Assembly (NCBI GenBank): GCA_963716855.1
Contig: CAVQUV010000032.1
Span: 1-64,000, forward strand
From: JAGVSZ01 sp963716855
Lineage (GTDB): Bacteria > Pseudomonadota > Gammaproteobacteria > Burkholderiales > SG8-39
Length of the DNA stretch: 64,000 bases
Direction: 5' to 3'
Shown: in pieces, positions 54,655 through 63,231 of the stretch
Layout of the letters: each line of letters starts with the position of its first letter
How positions within the stretch are numbered: position 1 is the first letter of the stretch
Notes under the pieces: generated by a model
Told to the model about the DNA's origin: nothing
The model's input: only the letters and a program-made list of their open reading frames with translations
Databases searched by the model: none
Translations under genes and position numbers: made by a program

Positions 54655-55065
54655 TCATTTGAGCGACATCAGATAGGCGAGTACGTCGCCCTTCTCGGCC
54701 GGAGTACAGGTGCGCTTCAGGACGTCGTTGCAGTTGCGGGTGAACCACTTCTCGACCTTTACGGAGTCGGTGAACCGCGCCGGGCTCGCGGCCGGGGCGA
54801 GCGGCGCAATCGTCTTGCCGGTGACCGCGTGCCGGCCCGCTGCGACCGGGCTTTGGGTGTGGCAGGAGGCACAGCTCCAGTCGCCGGCGTGGACGGAATT
54901 GAAGAACGCCTCGCCGCGTTGCGCGGAGAAGCCGCCGAATGCCGGCGCTGCCTGTCGCGCGGCGAGTTCGTAGCCGCGCTGGATCTCGGCAGGGGTTTGC
55001 GCCACCACGATTCCCGCGCCGAGCAGGCCGGCGCCCAAACCCAGTATTCGAAACGCTCGTCTCAT
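54655..55065 (-). CDS. DUF1924 / SHP (sphaeroides heme protein)-type monoheme cytochrome c
   Basis: 136 residues: signal MRRAFRILGLGAGLLGAGIV-VAQ, AFGGFSAQRGEAFFNSVHAG, CASCH heme site (WSCASCHTQSPVAAGRHAVT), KTIAPLAPAASPARFTDSVK and VEKWFTRNCNDVLKRTCTPA. SHP proteins bind O2 and NO at a heme whose sixth ligand is an Asn; an Asn lies in the RNCND segment. First gene of the SHP-DHC-cytochrome b-regulator-kinase series. The normal length is 110-140 residues. Confidence 0.88.
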   Translation of the reverse strand: MRRAFRILGLGAGLLGAGIVVAQTPAEIQRGYELAARQAAPAFGGFSAQRGEAFFNSVHAGDWSCASCHTQSPVAAGRHAVTGKTIAPLAPAASPARFTDSVKVEKWFTRNCNDVLKRTCTPAEKGDVLAYLMSLK

Positions 55066-55115
55066 CGCTTGCTCCCGTGTTGTACGGAGGGATGAGGCGA
55101 GAGTAGGCGCCGAGG

Positions 55116-55170
55116 ATTATCTGTTCCTTAACTGACTCTCGAGGGGCTCCAACGGGTGCCTCGAGGGGCT
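55116..55170. promoter_or_regulatory. possible regulator sites upstream of the cytochrome operon
   Basis: ATTAT (55116-55120) and CTTAA (55127-55131) lie one helical turn apart (11 bp), a loose match to the spaced half-sites bound by QseB/PmrA-type regulators. The 11-mer CTCGAGGGGCT occurs at 55138-55148 and 55160-55170, 22 bp apart. All lie in the 200-bp region between the divergent cytochrome operon and the decarboxylase gene. Confidence 0.35.
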
Positions 55171-55265
55171 TGCCTGCGCAGGGCACGCCCCCCGCAATGA
55201 CGGGACGAAGCCTCGTCCGCGCTAACATTGCGGTCGCGTTCCACCGCCGTTCCCAAATTTCACTC

Positions 55266-56930
55266 ATGCCAAAACTCACCGGCCGCCGCGCCTTCCTCCA
55301 GCTCCTGGTCGACGAGGGCCTCACGCACCTCTTCGGCAATCCCGGCACCACCGAGCTGCCGATCATGGAGGTCGTCCCCGACTTCCCGCAGCTCAAGTTC
55401 GTGCTCGGGCTCCACGAGTCGGTGGTGCTCGGGATGGCCGACGGCTTCGCGCGCGCGTCGGGGCGGCTCGCCGCCGCGAACGTGCACGTGGCACCGGGGC
55501 TCGGGAACGCGATGGGCGCGCTCTACAACGCGAAGTTCTCCAACTCGCCGATGATCGTCACCGCCGGCCAGCAGGAACAGGGGCACGGGCTGCTCGAGCC
55601 CTTGCTGTACGACCCGCTGGTGCCGCTCGCCCAGCCGCTCGTCAAGTGGGCGATCGAAGTGACCCGCGTCGAGGACCTGCCCCGCATCATTCATCGCGCG
55701 GCGAAGGTCGCGCTCACGCCGCCGACCGGGCCGGTGTTCATCAGTTTGCCCGGCGACGTGCTCGACGCGCAGGCCGAGCTCGACCTCGGGCGCCCGGTGC
55801 GCGTCGATGCGCGCGTGCGGCCGTCGGACGATGCGCTCGATCGCCTCGCGACGACCCTGCTCGCGGCCCGCAAGCCCGCGATCCTCGCGGGGCAGGAGCT
55901 CGCGACTCGCGACGCGTTCGGCGAGGCCGCCGAGCTCGCCGAGCTGCTCGGCGCGGCGGTGTTCGGGTCGCCGATTCCGTACTCGGCGCAGTTCCCGACC
56001 GAGCATCCCGCGTACCTCGGCGCGCTGACCCGCAACCAGAAGCAGGTGCGCGCCGCGCTCGAGCCCTTCGATCTGCTCGTCTGCCTCGGCGCGGATCTGC
56101 TCCGGATGTCGGTGTACAGCCCGGTCGAGCCGCTGCCCGACGGCCTGCCGGTGGTGCACGTGAGCGAGCGCGGCTGGGAGCTCGGCAAGAACTACCGTAC
56201 CGACCTCGCGATCCAGGCCGACGTGAAGGAAACCCTGCGCGCGCTGCTGCCGCTCGTGCGTGCGCGACGCGCGCCGGAGACTGCGGCGCAGGCGTCGTTG
56301 CGACTCGCCGAGCTGAAGCCGCGCAACTGGTCGGCGCAGCGCGCAAGAGCGGCGGTGGACGCGATGATGGACGCGGAAGCGACGCCGATCGATCCGCGCT
56401 ACCTGATGCTGCGCATCAGCGAGCACCTGCCGAAAGACGCGGTGGTGGTCGAGGAGGCGCTCACCTCGTCGACGTCGCTGCCGGGGTTCCTCCGTCTCGC
56501 CGATCGGCGCAGCTTCTACGGGCTGGCGAGCGGCGGGCTCGGCTTCGCGCTGCCGGGCGCGATCGGCGTGAGCCTCGCGCTGCCCGGACGGCCGGTGACC
56601 GCCGTGGTCGGCGACGGCAGCGCGATGTACGGCATTCAGGCGCTCTGGACCGCCGCGCACCTGAAGCTGCCGATCACCTACGTCATCGCCAACAATCGCA
56701 GCTACCGCATCCTCAAGGAGCGGCTCGTGTCGATGCGCGCGACCGACAAGTTCGTCGGCATGGACATCCGCGATCCCGCAATCGACTACGCGGGTCTCGC
56801 GCAATCCATGGGCGTTCCCGCCCGGCGCGTGTCCGACCCGAACGATGTCGTGCCCGCCCTGCGCGAGGCCGCCGCGCGCGGCGGGCCGGGTCTGATCGAA
56901 GTGATGGTGGCGGACGGATTCGGCGCGTGA
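55266..56930 (+). CDS. thiamine-diphosphate enzyme, benzoylformate decarboxylase-like
   Basis: 554 residues: TGRRAFLQLLVDEGLTHLFG, NPGTTELPIMEVVPDFP, VLGLHESVVLGMADGFARAS (catalytic Glu/His region), NVHVAPGLGNAMGALYNAKF, VFISLPGDVLDAQ and the TPP-binding VVGDGSAMYGIQALWTAAHL ending in NNRSY. The LGLHES with H/E and the 560-residue length fit benzoylformate or phenylpyruvate-type decarboxylases (MdlC-like). Cytosolic, cleaving 2-keto acids to aldehydes. ATG 55266 (MPKLTGRRAF) chosen over an upstream in-frame ATG at 55170. Confidence 0.9.
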   Translation: MPKLTGRRAFLQLLVDEGLTHLFGNPGTTELPIMEVVPDFPQLKFVLGLHESVVLGMADGFARASGRLAAANVHVAPGLGNAMGALYNAKFSNSPMIVTAGQQEQGHGLLEPLLYDPLVPLAQPLVKWAIEVTRVEDLPRIIHRAAKVALTPPTGPVFISLPGDVLDAQAELDLGRPVRVDARVRPSDDALDRLATTLLAARKPAILAGQELATRDAFGEAAELAELLGAAVFGSPIPYSAQFPTEHPAYLGALTRNQKQVRAALEPFDLLVCLGADLLRMSVYSPVEPLPDGLPVVHVSERGWELGKNYRTDLAIQADVKETLRALLPLVRARRAPETAAQASLRLAELKPRNWSAQRARAAVDAMMDAEATPIDPRYLMLRISEHLPKDAVVVEEALTSSTSLPGFLRLADRRSFYGLASGGLGFALPGAIGVSLALPGRPVTAVVGDGSAMYGIQALWTAAHLKLPITYVIANNRSYRILKERLVSMRATDKFVGMDIRDPAIDYAGLAQSMGVPARRVSDPNDVVPALREAAARGGPGLIEVMVADGFGA

Positions 56931-57619
56931 CGGGGGATTCTCGCAACGCGCTGCCGCCGGCGCTCGTCGCCTCGCTGGTGCTGCACGCGCTCGCGCTGAT
57001 CATCCTCGGGCCGCGCCTCGGCACGCCCGCGCCGGCGCGGCCCGAGCCGGTGACGATTCTCGCGATGCGGCTCGAGCCGGTGCCCGAGCGCGCGGTCGTC
57101 AAGCCCTCGGCGCCGCCCGAGGTGCTCAAGAACACGCTCGATCCGCCGCAGGCGAAGCCGCTCGAGGACCCGATCACGTCGCGCGAGCGTCGGCGCATCG
57201 CGGAGAAGGACCAGGCCGCGAAAACGCCCAAGCCGAAGCCCGATGCGCCGCCGCCGCGACCCGAGCTGCCGGAGCCGGCCGCCCGCGAGGCGCCGCTCGG
57301 CCGCGGACTCGATCTGCGCGTGCCCGAGACGCCGCGCGCCGAGCGCCTCAGCCCCGAGCAGCTGCGCGAGACCCTGGGGCGGTTGTCGGAGGAACTGCTC
57401 TATCCCGCCGACGCGCTGCGCCGCGGGCTCGAGGGCGAGGTCGTGATCCTGGTCGAACTGGGCGAGGACGGTCGCATTCTCAATGCCTCGATCGCCAGCG
57501 GCTCCGGCCACCCGCCGCTCGACGACGCGGCGGTGCGTGCAGTGAAGCGCCTCGGCACGCTCGGGCCGGCGTCGGCGCACAAGTCGATCCTCCTGCCCGT
57601 GCGGTTCCGGATCCTCTAA
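56927..57619 (+). CDS. TonB-family energy-transducing protein
   Basis: 230 residues, GTG 56927 overlapping the preceding TGA (GTGA). One helix (PALVASLVLHALALIILGPR), a Pro/Lys/Arg-rich linker (KTPKPKPDAPPPRPELPEPA), then a TonB C-terminal domain: LGRLSEELLYPADALRRGLE, GEVVILVELGEDGRILNASI and PLDDAAVRAVKRLGTLGP. It would energise an outer-membrane receptor; no ExbB/ExbD or TonB-dependent receptor is nearby. Coupling to the decarboxylase gene may be incidental. Confidence 0.88.
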   Translation: MTGDSRNALPPALVASLVLHALALIILGPRLGTPAPARPEPVTILAMRLEPVPERAVVKPSAPPEVLKNTLDPPQAKPLEDPITSRERRRIAEKDQAAKTPKPKPDAPPPRPELPEPAAREAPLGRGLDLRVPETPRAERLSPEQLRETLGRLSEELLYPADALRRGLEGEVVILVELGEDGRILNASIASGSGHPPLDDAAVRAVKRLGTLGPASAHKSILLPVRFRIL

Positions 57620-57874
57620 TGCGGGGCGGCACCGTCGCGTTTGATCCGAGTCGAGCTCGACGGGGTACAGAATCCGGGCAGCGGTGCCGCACGTGTTCTT
57701 GGAGTTCTGGGCGGCGCATCTCGAGATCGACTGCAGTGTCAACGGCTCGTTGCGGCGAATTGCGGGATAATGGGTGAACCGCGCCGTAGCGGCAGTGTGT
57801 CTTCTCTGCCAGCACGCCTGCGCGGTTTCCCCTCCCTCGAAAGATCAAACTCCCATGAACAAAGGAGAAACACT

Positions 57875-58438
57875 ATGAAGTTCAAAGGCTATTCTCGCCA
57901 TCGCAACGGCGGCGATCGTCTCGTTCTCGACCACCGGCGCGTACGCGCAGTCGGAGAAGGAGAAGAAGCAGGCCGAGGTCCGCAAGCAGACCGAGCAAGC
58001 GCTCGCGGACTTCTACAAGAGCGCTCCGGCGAGCTTAAGGCCGAGGTTGCCAAGGCGCCCGGGTACGCCGTGTTCTCGACGTTCGGGATGAGCTTCCTGA
58101 TCGGCGGCACCGGCGGCAAGGGCATCGCGGTCGACAACAAGACCAAGAAGGTGACCTACATGGACCTTGCGGGGGCGAGTGCCGGGTTAACGATCGGCGC
58201 GCAAGAGGCGCGGTACCTGTACGTGTTCAAGGATACGGCGTCCCTGCAGCGGTTCATCGACTCCGGCTGGGACGCGGGTGCGGAACTGGCCGCGGGCGCC
58301 GGCGCTGGCGAAAAATCCGGCACCGCGCAAGCCGGAACGTTCACCGGCGGCCGGGTCTACATGCTGACGAAGGCCGGCTTCCAGGCCGCTGCAGCGGTGG
58401 GCGGCACCAAGGTCTGGAAGGACAAGGAGCTGAACTAA
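57875..58438 (+). CDS. SYLF-domain (YSC84-like) exported protein, frameshifted
   Basis: GGAGAA before ATG 57875. Removing one base near 57888 gives a signal (MKFKAILAIATAAIVSF, AYA-QSEKEKK). After another frame change near 58030 comes the SYLF/DUF500 domain: ELKAEVAKAPGYAVFSTFGM, SFLIGGTGGKGIAVDNKTKK, VTYMDLAGASAGLTIGAQEA, YLYVFKDTASLQRFIDSGWD and TGGRVYMLTKAGFQAAAAVG. Lipid-binding proteins of this group are periplasmic in bacteria. The 255-bp leader 57620-57874 shows no gene. Confidence 0.82.
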   Translation: MKFKGYSRHRNGGDRLVLDHRRVRAVGEGEEAGRGPQADRASARGLLQERSGELKAEVAKAPGYAVFSTFGMSFLIGGTGGKGIAVDNKTKKVTYMDLAGASAGLTIGAQEARYLYVFKDTASLQRFIDSGWDAGAELAAGAGAGEKSGTAQAGTFTGGRVYMLTKAGFQAAAAVGGTKVWKDKELN

Positions 58439-58520
58439 GCAGCAGACAGCCACCCCGCACGGCGTCGCGCGCCGCCGTGCGGGGTAAACTCGCGTCGCGA
58501 TCCAGTGACGCGAATTTTCC

Positions 58521-58877
58521 ATGCCGCGCATCGACTCCCTCGACACCCTCCGCGATCGGCTGCGTCTCTTCATCGCCGAGCGCGACTGGGACCAGTTCCA
58601 CAACCCGAAGAACCTCGCGATGGCGCTCGTCGCCGAGGCGGGTGAGCTCGTCGAGCACTTCCAGTGGCTCACGCCGGAGCAGGCGGACCGCCTGTCGCTG
58701 GAGACCCTCGCCGAAGTCGAGCACGAGATCGCCGATGTGCTCATCTTCCTCGTCGAGCTCGCCGATCGCCTGAAGATCGACCCGCTCGCCGCAGCGGAGG
58801 CGAAGCTGGCGCTCAACGCGCAGAAGTACCCGGTCGAAAAGGCGCGCGGCAAGTCGACCAAGTACGACAAGCTGTAG
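58521..58877 (+). CDS. MazG-like nucleotide pyrophosphohydrolase
   Basis: 118 residues: IDSLDTLRDRLRLFIAERDW, QFHNPKNLAMALVAEAGELV (ExxE metal motif), EHFQWLTPEQADRLSLETLA and EVEHEIADVLIFLVELADRL (second ExxD motif), ending KARGKSTKYDKL. This matches the short MazG/RS21-C6 all-alpha NTP pyrophosphohydrolases that remove non-canonical nucleotides. Complete. rlmJ follows eight bases later. Confidence 0.93.
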   Translation: MPRIDSLDTLRDRLRLFIAERDWDQFHNPKNLAMALVAEAGELVEHFQWLTPEQADRLSLETLAEVEHEIADVLIFLVELADRLKIDPLAAAEAKLALNAQKYPVEKARGKSTKYDKL

Positions 58878-58885
58878 CGACAGCA

Positions 58886-59730
58886 TTGCTCGCGTACCGC
58901 CACCTCTTCTCACGCCGGCAGCTTCGCCGACGTGTTCAAGCACGCGCTGCTCGCGCGGCTGCTCGTCGCGCTCGGCAAGAAGGACAAGCCGTGCTGCTAC
59001 GTGGACACCCACGCGGGCCTGGGCGTGTACGACCTCTCGCACGCGTGGTCGGCGAAGAATGCCGAGTTCCGTGGCGGCATCGGGAGGTTGTGGGGGCGAC
59101 GACGACGCGCCGGCGGTGTTCGCACCCTATCTCGACGCGGTCCGCGCGGAGAACCGCGGCAAGGAGCTGCGCTACTACCCCGGCTCGCCGCGGATCGCGC
59201 AGCGACTGCTGCACCCGGGCGACCGACTCGTCCTGTCGGAGCTGAACAAGGCCGACTGCGCCGCGCTCGCCGAGCGCTGTGCGGCCGACCGGCGCGTCAC
59301 CGTGCACCTGATGGACGGCTATCAGTCGCTCAAGGCGCACCTGCCGCCACCGGAGCGGCGCGGACTCGTGCTCGTCGACTCGTCGTTCGACCGCGCCGGG
59401 GAGTTCAGGCGCCTTGCCGATGCCCTCGCCGCGGCTCACCAGCGCTGGGCGACGGGCATCTATGCGCTCTGGTATCCGCTGATGGCGCCGACCGCGATGC
59501 GCGCGTTCGAGCGCGATGTGGTCGCCACGGGGATCCGCAAGATCCTGCAGCTCGAGCTCGCGGTGCGCCCCGACGGCTGGGCGCTCGGCATGCACGGTTG
59601 CGGAATGCTCGTCGTCAATCCGCCGTTCGGGTTCGACGCGGAGGCAGAGACGATCCTTGCCTGGCTCTGGCGCGAGCTCGCCGTCGAGAAGCAGGGCGGC
59701 CAGCGCGCCCGCTGGCTCGTGCCGGAGTGA
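58886..59730 (+). CDS. rlmJ: 23S rRNA (adenine(2030)-N6)-methyltransferase RlmJ, two frameshifts
   Basis: TTG 58886 gives MLAYRHLF; one extra base near 58910 then restores HAGSFADVFKHALLARLLVA. DTHAGLGVYDLSHAW is the SAM-binding start. One extra base at about 59098 precedes DDDAPAVFAPYLDAVRAENR. Further on are YYPGSPRIAQRLLHPGDRLV, LSELNK, MDGYQSLKAHLPPPERRGLV, LVDSSFDR (usually DPPYE; here SSFDR), and GCGMLVVNPPFGFDAEAE (catalytic NPP-type motif). Ends RARWLVPE at 59730. It methylates A2030 of 23S rRNA in E. coli. Confidence 0.88.
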
Positions 59731-60820
59731 CGCCTACCTGCAGCCTGAAGGCGCCGCGCTCGTCGGGGAGGCGGGGAAACGTCGCGCCGCATTCTGCACC
59801 TCGACATGGACGCGTTCTTCGCGTCGGTCGAGCTGCTGCGGCGTCCCGACCTGAAGGGCCAGCCGGTGGTGATCGGCGGGCGCGGCGATCCGACGCGCCG
59901 CGGCGTCGTCTCCACCGCGACGTACGAGGCGCGCGCGTTCGGCGTGCGCTCCGGCATGCCGCTGCGCACCGCGCTGAAGCTCTGCCCCGCGGCGGTTTTC
60001 CTCCCGGTCGACTTCGAGGAGTACCACCGCTACTCGGCGCTGTTCAAGGCCGTGATGAAGCGCGTCTCGCCGCTGATGGAAGATCGCGGCATCGACGAGG
60101 CGTATCTCGATATCACGGCGATCGACCGCTCCAGCGTGGACATCGGGCGCGAAATCAAGGCAGCACATCCGCGACGAGACCGGGCTCACGTGCTCGATCG
60201 GCATCGCACCCAACAAGCTGCTCGCGAAGATGGCCTCGGAGCTGCAGAAGCCGGACGGCCTGACCGTGCTGGTCGCGGATGACCTCGAGTCGCGCATCTG
60301 GCCGCTCGGCGTCCGAAAGGTGCCCGGCATCGGGCCGAAGACCGAGGCGCGGCTCGCCGAGATGGGCGTGCACACGATCGGCGAGCTTGCCGCGGTGCCG
60401 ATCGAGACGCTCGGCGAGCGCTTCGGGCGCTCGTACGGCGTGTTCCTGCACGAGGCTGCGCGCGGGATCGACGACGATCCGATCGTGACGCACTGGGAGC
60501 CCAAGCAGCGCAGCCGCGAGACGACGTTCCAGGAGGACACCGGCGACTGGCAGACGATCGCGCGCACGATCGCCGGCCTCGCGCGCGAGGTCACCGGGGA
60601 TCTGCGCGAGGAGGGCTACCGCGCCCGGACCGTCGGCATCAAGCTGCGCTTCGCCGACTTCGAGACGCACACGCGCGAGAAGACGCTCCCCGAGCCCACC
60701 GACGCCGAAACGGCGATCCGCAAGGCCGCATTCGAATGCCTTGGCCGGCTCAAGCTCGACCGGCGCGTGCGGCTGCTCGGGGTGCGCGTCGGCGAGCTGA
60801 GCCGCGGCGACTCGACTTAG
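59727..60820 (+). CDS. dinB: DNA polymerase IV (Y-family translesion polymerase), two frameshifts
   Basis: GTG 59727 overlaps the rlmJ stop as GTGA. After a frame change near 59787 the start is RRILHLDMDAFFASVELLRR (metal Asp), then VSTATYEARAFGVRSGMPLR, AVMKRVSPLMEDRGIDEAYL with DEAYLDIT (catalytic DE). One extra base at about 60163 precedes IRDETGLTCSIGIAPNKLLA, KMASELQKPDGLTVL, VRKVPGIGPKTEARLAEMGV (HhH) and the little-finger domain to GELSRGDST. About 360 residues, without a canonical beta-clamp motif at the very end. Confidence 0.92.
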
Positions 60821-60876
60821 CCGCCCCGGTCGATTAACCTTCCGCGCTTCGTCCCCCGTTTATCGGTCAATCAACA

Positions 60877-63231
60877 ATGAGCACCGCGCCCGACTACCTC
60901 CAGCCAGGAAAGAGCCAGTGGATCGGCAAGCCGGTCCGTCGCCTCGAGGACCAGCACCTCATGACCGGGCGGGGCAAGTTCACCGACGACGTGACCTTGC
61001 CGAACCAGGCGCACTGCGCCTTCGCGCGCTCGCAGTACGCGCATGCCCGCATCGTCAGGATCGACACGACCGCGGCGCGCAAGGCGCCCGGCGTGATCGC
61101 GGTGTTCACCGGCGCGGACCTCATCGCCGACGGCGTCGGCCAGTTGCCGTTCGCGCAGATGCACAAGCGGCCCGACGGCTCGCCGGTCGTCGCCCCGCCG
61201 CGCTATCCGCTCACCGCCGACGCGGCGCGGTTCGTCGGCAATGCCTTCGCGATGGTGATCGCCGAAACCCGCAACCAGGCGAAGGACGCCGCGGAGCTCG
61301 TGGAGGTCGAGTGGGAGGATCTCCCGGCGATCGTCGAGGCTGTCGACGCCGCGCGCGCGGACGCGCCGGCGCACTGGCCCGCCGCCTTCACACCCGAGTA
61401 CGGGAACATCGCTGCGATCTACCGCATCGGCGACGCGGCCGCGGTCGACGCTGCGTTCGCGGCCGCGCACAAGGTCGTTGCGATCCGGATCGTCAACAAC
61501 CGCATCGTCTCGAACCCGATCGAGCCGAAATCGGTGCTCGCGGCCTACGACGCCGGGACGCAATCGTTCACCCTGTGGTGCCCGACGCAGAACACCCAGC
61601 TCATGAAGGCGCAGCTCGCGGAGAACGTGCTCAAGGTGCCCAAGGACAATTTCCGGGTGATCTGCGGCGACCTCGGCGGCGCTTTCGGCACGCGTGTGTG
61701 GCCGTATCCGGAGTACGCGGCGGTCGCCTACGCGGCGCGCAAGGTCGGCCGGCCGGTGAAGTGGCTCGCCGACCGCTCCGAAACGTTCCTCTCCGACAAC
61801 CACGGCCGCGACCACGTGAGCGAGGCCTCGGTCGCGATCGACGCGGAGCAGCGCTTCACCGCGATGCGCATCCGCACGTACGCGAACATCGGCGCGTACA
61901 TCTCGAACTTCGGCGCGGCGGTGCCGGCGATGTCGGGCGCGCGCACGCCGACCGGCGTGTACCGCATCCCGCTCCTGCACCAGGAGATCCGGATGATGTT
62001 CACCAATACCGGACCGGTCGACGCGTACCGCGGCGCCGGGCGGCCGGAGGCCGGCTATCTGATGGAGCGGCTCGCGAGCCGCGCGGCGATCGAGCTCGGC
62101 GTCGACCCGGTCGAGCTGCGGCGCAAGAACTTCATCCGCCCGCAGGACATGCCCTACAAGAACGCCGCCGGTTACATCTACGACTGCGGCAACTTCCCGG
62201 GCGTGCTCGACAAGGCGCTTGCCGCGGCGGACTGGAACGGGTTCCCCGCGCGCAAGAGCGACGCGAAGCGGCGCGGACTGCTCGCCGGACGCGGGCTCGC
62301 GTCTTACGTCGAGGTCACCGGCAGCGCGAACCTGACCGAATCGGTCGACGTGACGGTGAGCGGCGACGGGCGCGTCACGGTCGTGTCCGGCACGCAGTCG
62401 ATGGGGACCGGGCTCTGGACGTCGTACGCGCAGATCATCGCCGAGCGGCTCGGCGTGTCGCCCGACGTGGTGACGCTGATCCAGGGCGACACGTCGATCG
62501 TGAAGTCGGGAGGCGGCAGCGGCGGCTCGCGCTCCCTCCAGGTCGGCGGCGGCGCGGTGCTCGCCGGCGCCAACGCGACGGTGGACACCGGGCGCAAGCT
62601 CGCCGCGGTCGCCCTTGAAGCGGCGGAAGGCGACATCGAGTTTCGCGCCGGGCGGTTCGTGATCGGGGGCACCGACCGGGGCATCGGGCTCTTCGAGCTG
62701 GCGAAGCGCCAGCCGGAAGCGAAGTTCGTCGCGAGCGCATCCGAGACGGCCAAGGACCAGACGTGGCCGAACGGCTGCCAGATCGCCGAGGTCGAGGTCG
62801 ATCCCGAGACTGGCGTCGTGAACGTCACGCGCCACGTCGCGGTCGACGACATCGGCCGCGTGATGAACCCGCTCATCGCGCACGGCCAGATCGAGGGCGG
62901 CATCGCGCAGGGCATCGGGCAGGCGCTCGTCGAGCGCACGGTGTACGACCCGGAGAACGGGCAGCTGCTCACCGGCTCGTTCGCGGACTACGCGATGCCG
63001 CGCGCCGACGACGTCCCCGACCTCGTATGCCAGTTCGACGAATCGACGCCGAGCCCGCTGAACGCCCTCGGCGCGAAGGGCGCCGGCGAGTCGGGCACGC
63101 ACGGCGCGGTGCCCGCGGTGGTGAATGCGGTGATCGACGCGCTCGGCGAGCTGGGCATCCGCGAGATCGAGATGCCGGTGACGCGCGAGAAAGTGTGGCG
63201 TGCGATCCGTGCAGCCGGGCAGCGACGCTGA
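60877..63231 (+). CDS. molybdenum hydroxylase (xanthine dehydrogenase family) large subunit
   Basis: 784 residues: N-terminal domain KPVRRLEDQHLMTGRGKFTD, HCAFARSQYAHARIVRIDTT; substrate domain VCGDLGGAFGTRVWP-like (ICGDLGGAFGTRVWPYPEYA), AYRGAGRPEAGYLMERLASR and VSGTQSMGTGLWTSYAQIIA; and GAKGAGESGTHGAVPAVVNA with the catalytic Glu. The AYRGAGRPEA loop (no Cys) places it with the form II CoxL-like or isoquinoline-oxidoreductase-type enzymes of undefined substrate. FAD and Fe-S subunit genes are not next to it in this window. Its end overlaps the P1 peptidase start by 23 bases. Confidence 0.9.
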   Translation: MSTAPDYLQPGKSQWIGKPVRRLEDQHLMTGRGKFTDDVTLPNQAHCAFARSQYAHARIVRIDTTAARKAPGVIAVFTGADLIADGVGQLPFAQMHKRPDGSPVVAPPRYPLTADAARFVGNAFAMVIAETRNQAKDAAELVEVEWEDLPAIVEAVDAARADAPAHWPAAFTPEYGNIAAIYRIGDAAAVDAAFAAAHKVVAIRIVNNRIVSNPIEPKSVLAAYDAGTQSFTLWCPTQNTQLMKAQLAENVLKVPKDNFRVICGDLGGAFGTRVWPYPEYAAVAYAARKVGRPVKWLADRSETFLSDNHGRDHVSEASVAIDAEQRFTAMRIRTYANIGAYISNFGAAVPAMSGARTPTGVYRIPLLHQEIRMMFTNTGPVDAYRGAGRPEAGYLMERLASRAAIELGVDPVELRRKNFIRPQDMPYKNAAGYIYDCGNFPGVLDKALAAADWNGFPARKSDAKRRGLLAGRGLASYVEVTGSANLTESVDVTVSGDGRVTVVSGTQSMGTGLWTSYAQIIAERLGVSPDVVTLIQGDTSIVKSGGGSGGSRSLQVGGGAVLAGANATVDTGRKLAAVALEAAEGDIEFRAGRFVIGGTDRGIGLFELAKRQPEAKFVASASETAKDQTWPNGCQIAEVEVDPETGVVNVTRHVAVDDIGRVMNPLIAHGQIEGGIAQGIGQALVERTVYDPENGQLLTGSFADYAMPRADDVPDLVCQFDESTPSPLNALGAKGAGESGTHGAVPAVVNAVIDALGELGIREIEMPVTREKVWRAIRAAGQRR

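Noticed and set aside
60871..63102. 743-codon open frame antisense to the molybdenum hydroxylase gene
   Set aside because: It is a shadow of the very GC-rich real gene. Its sequence is low-complexity Arg/Asp/Val-rich with no domain.
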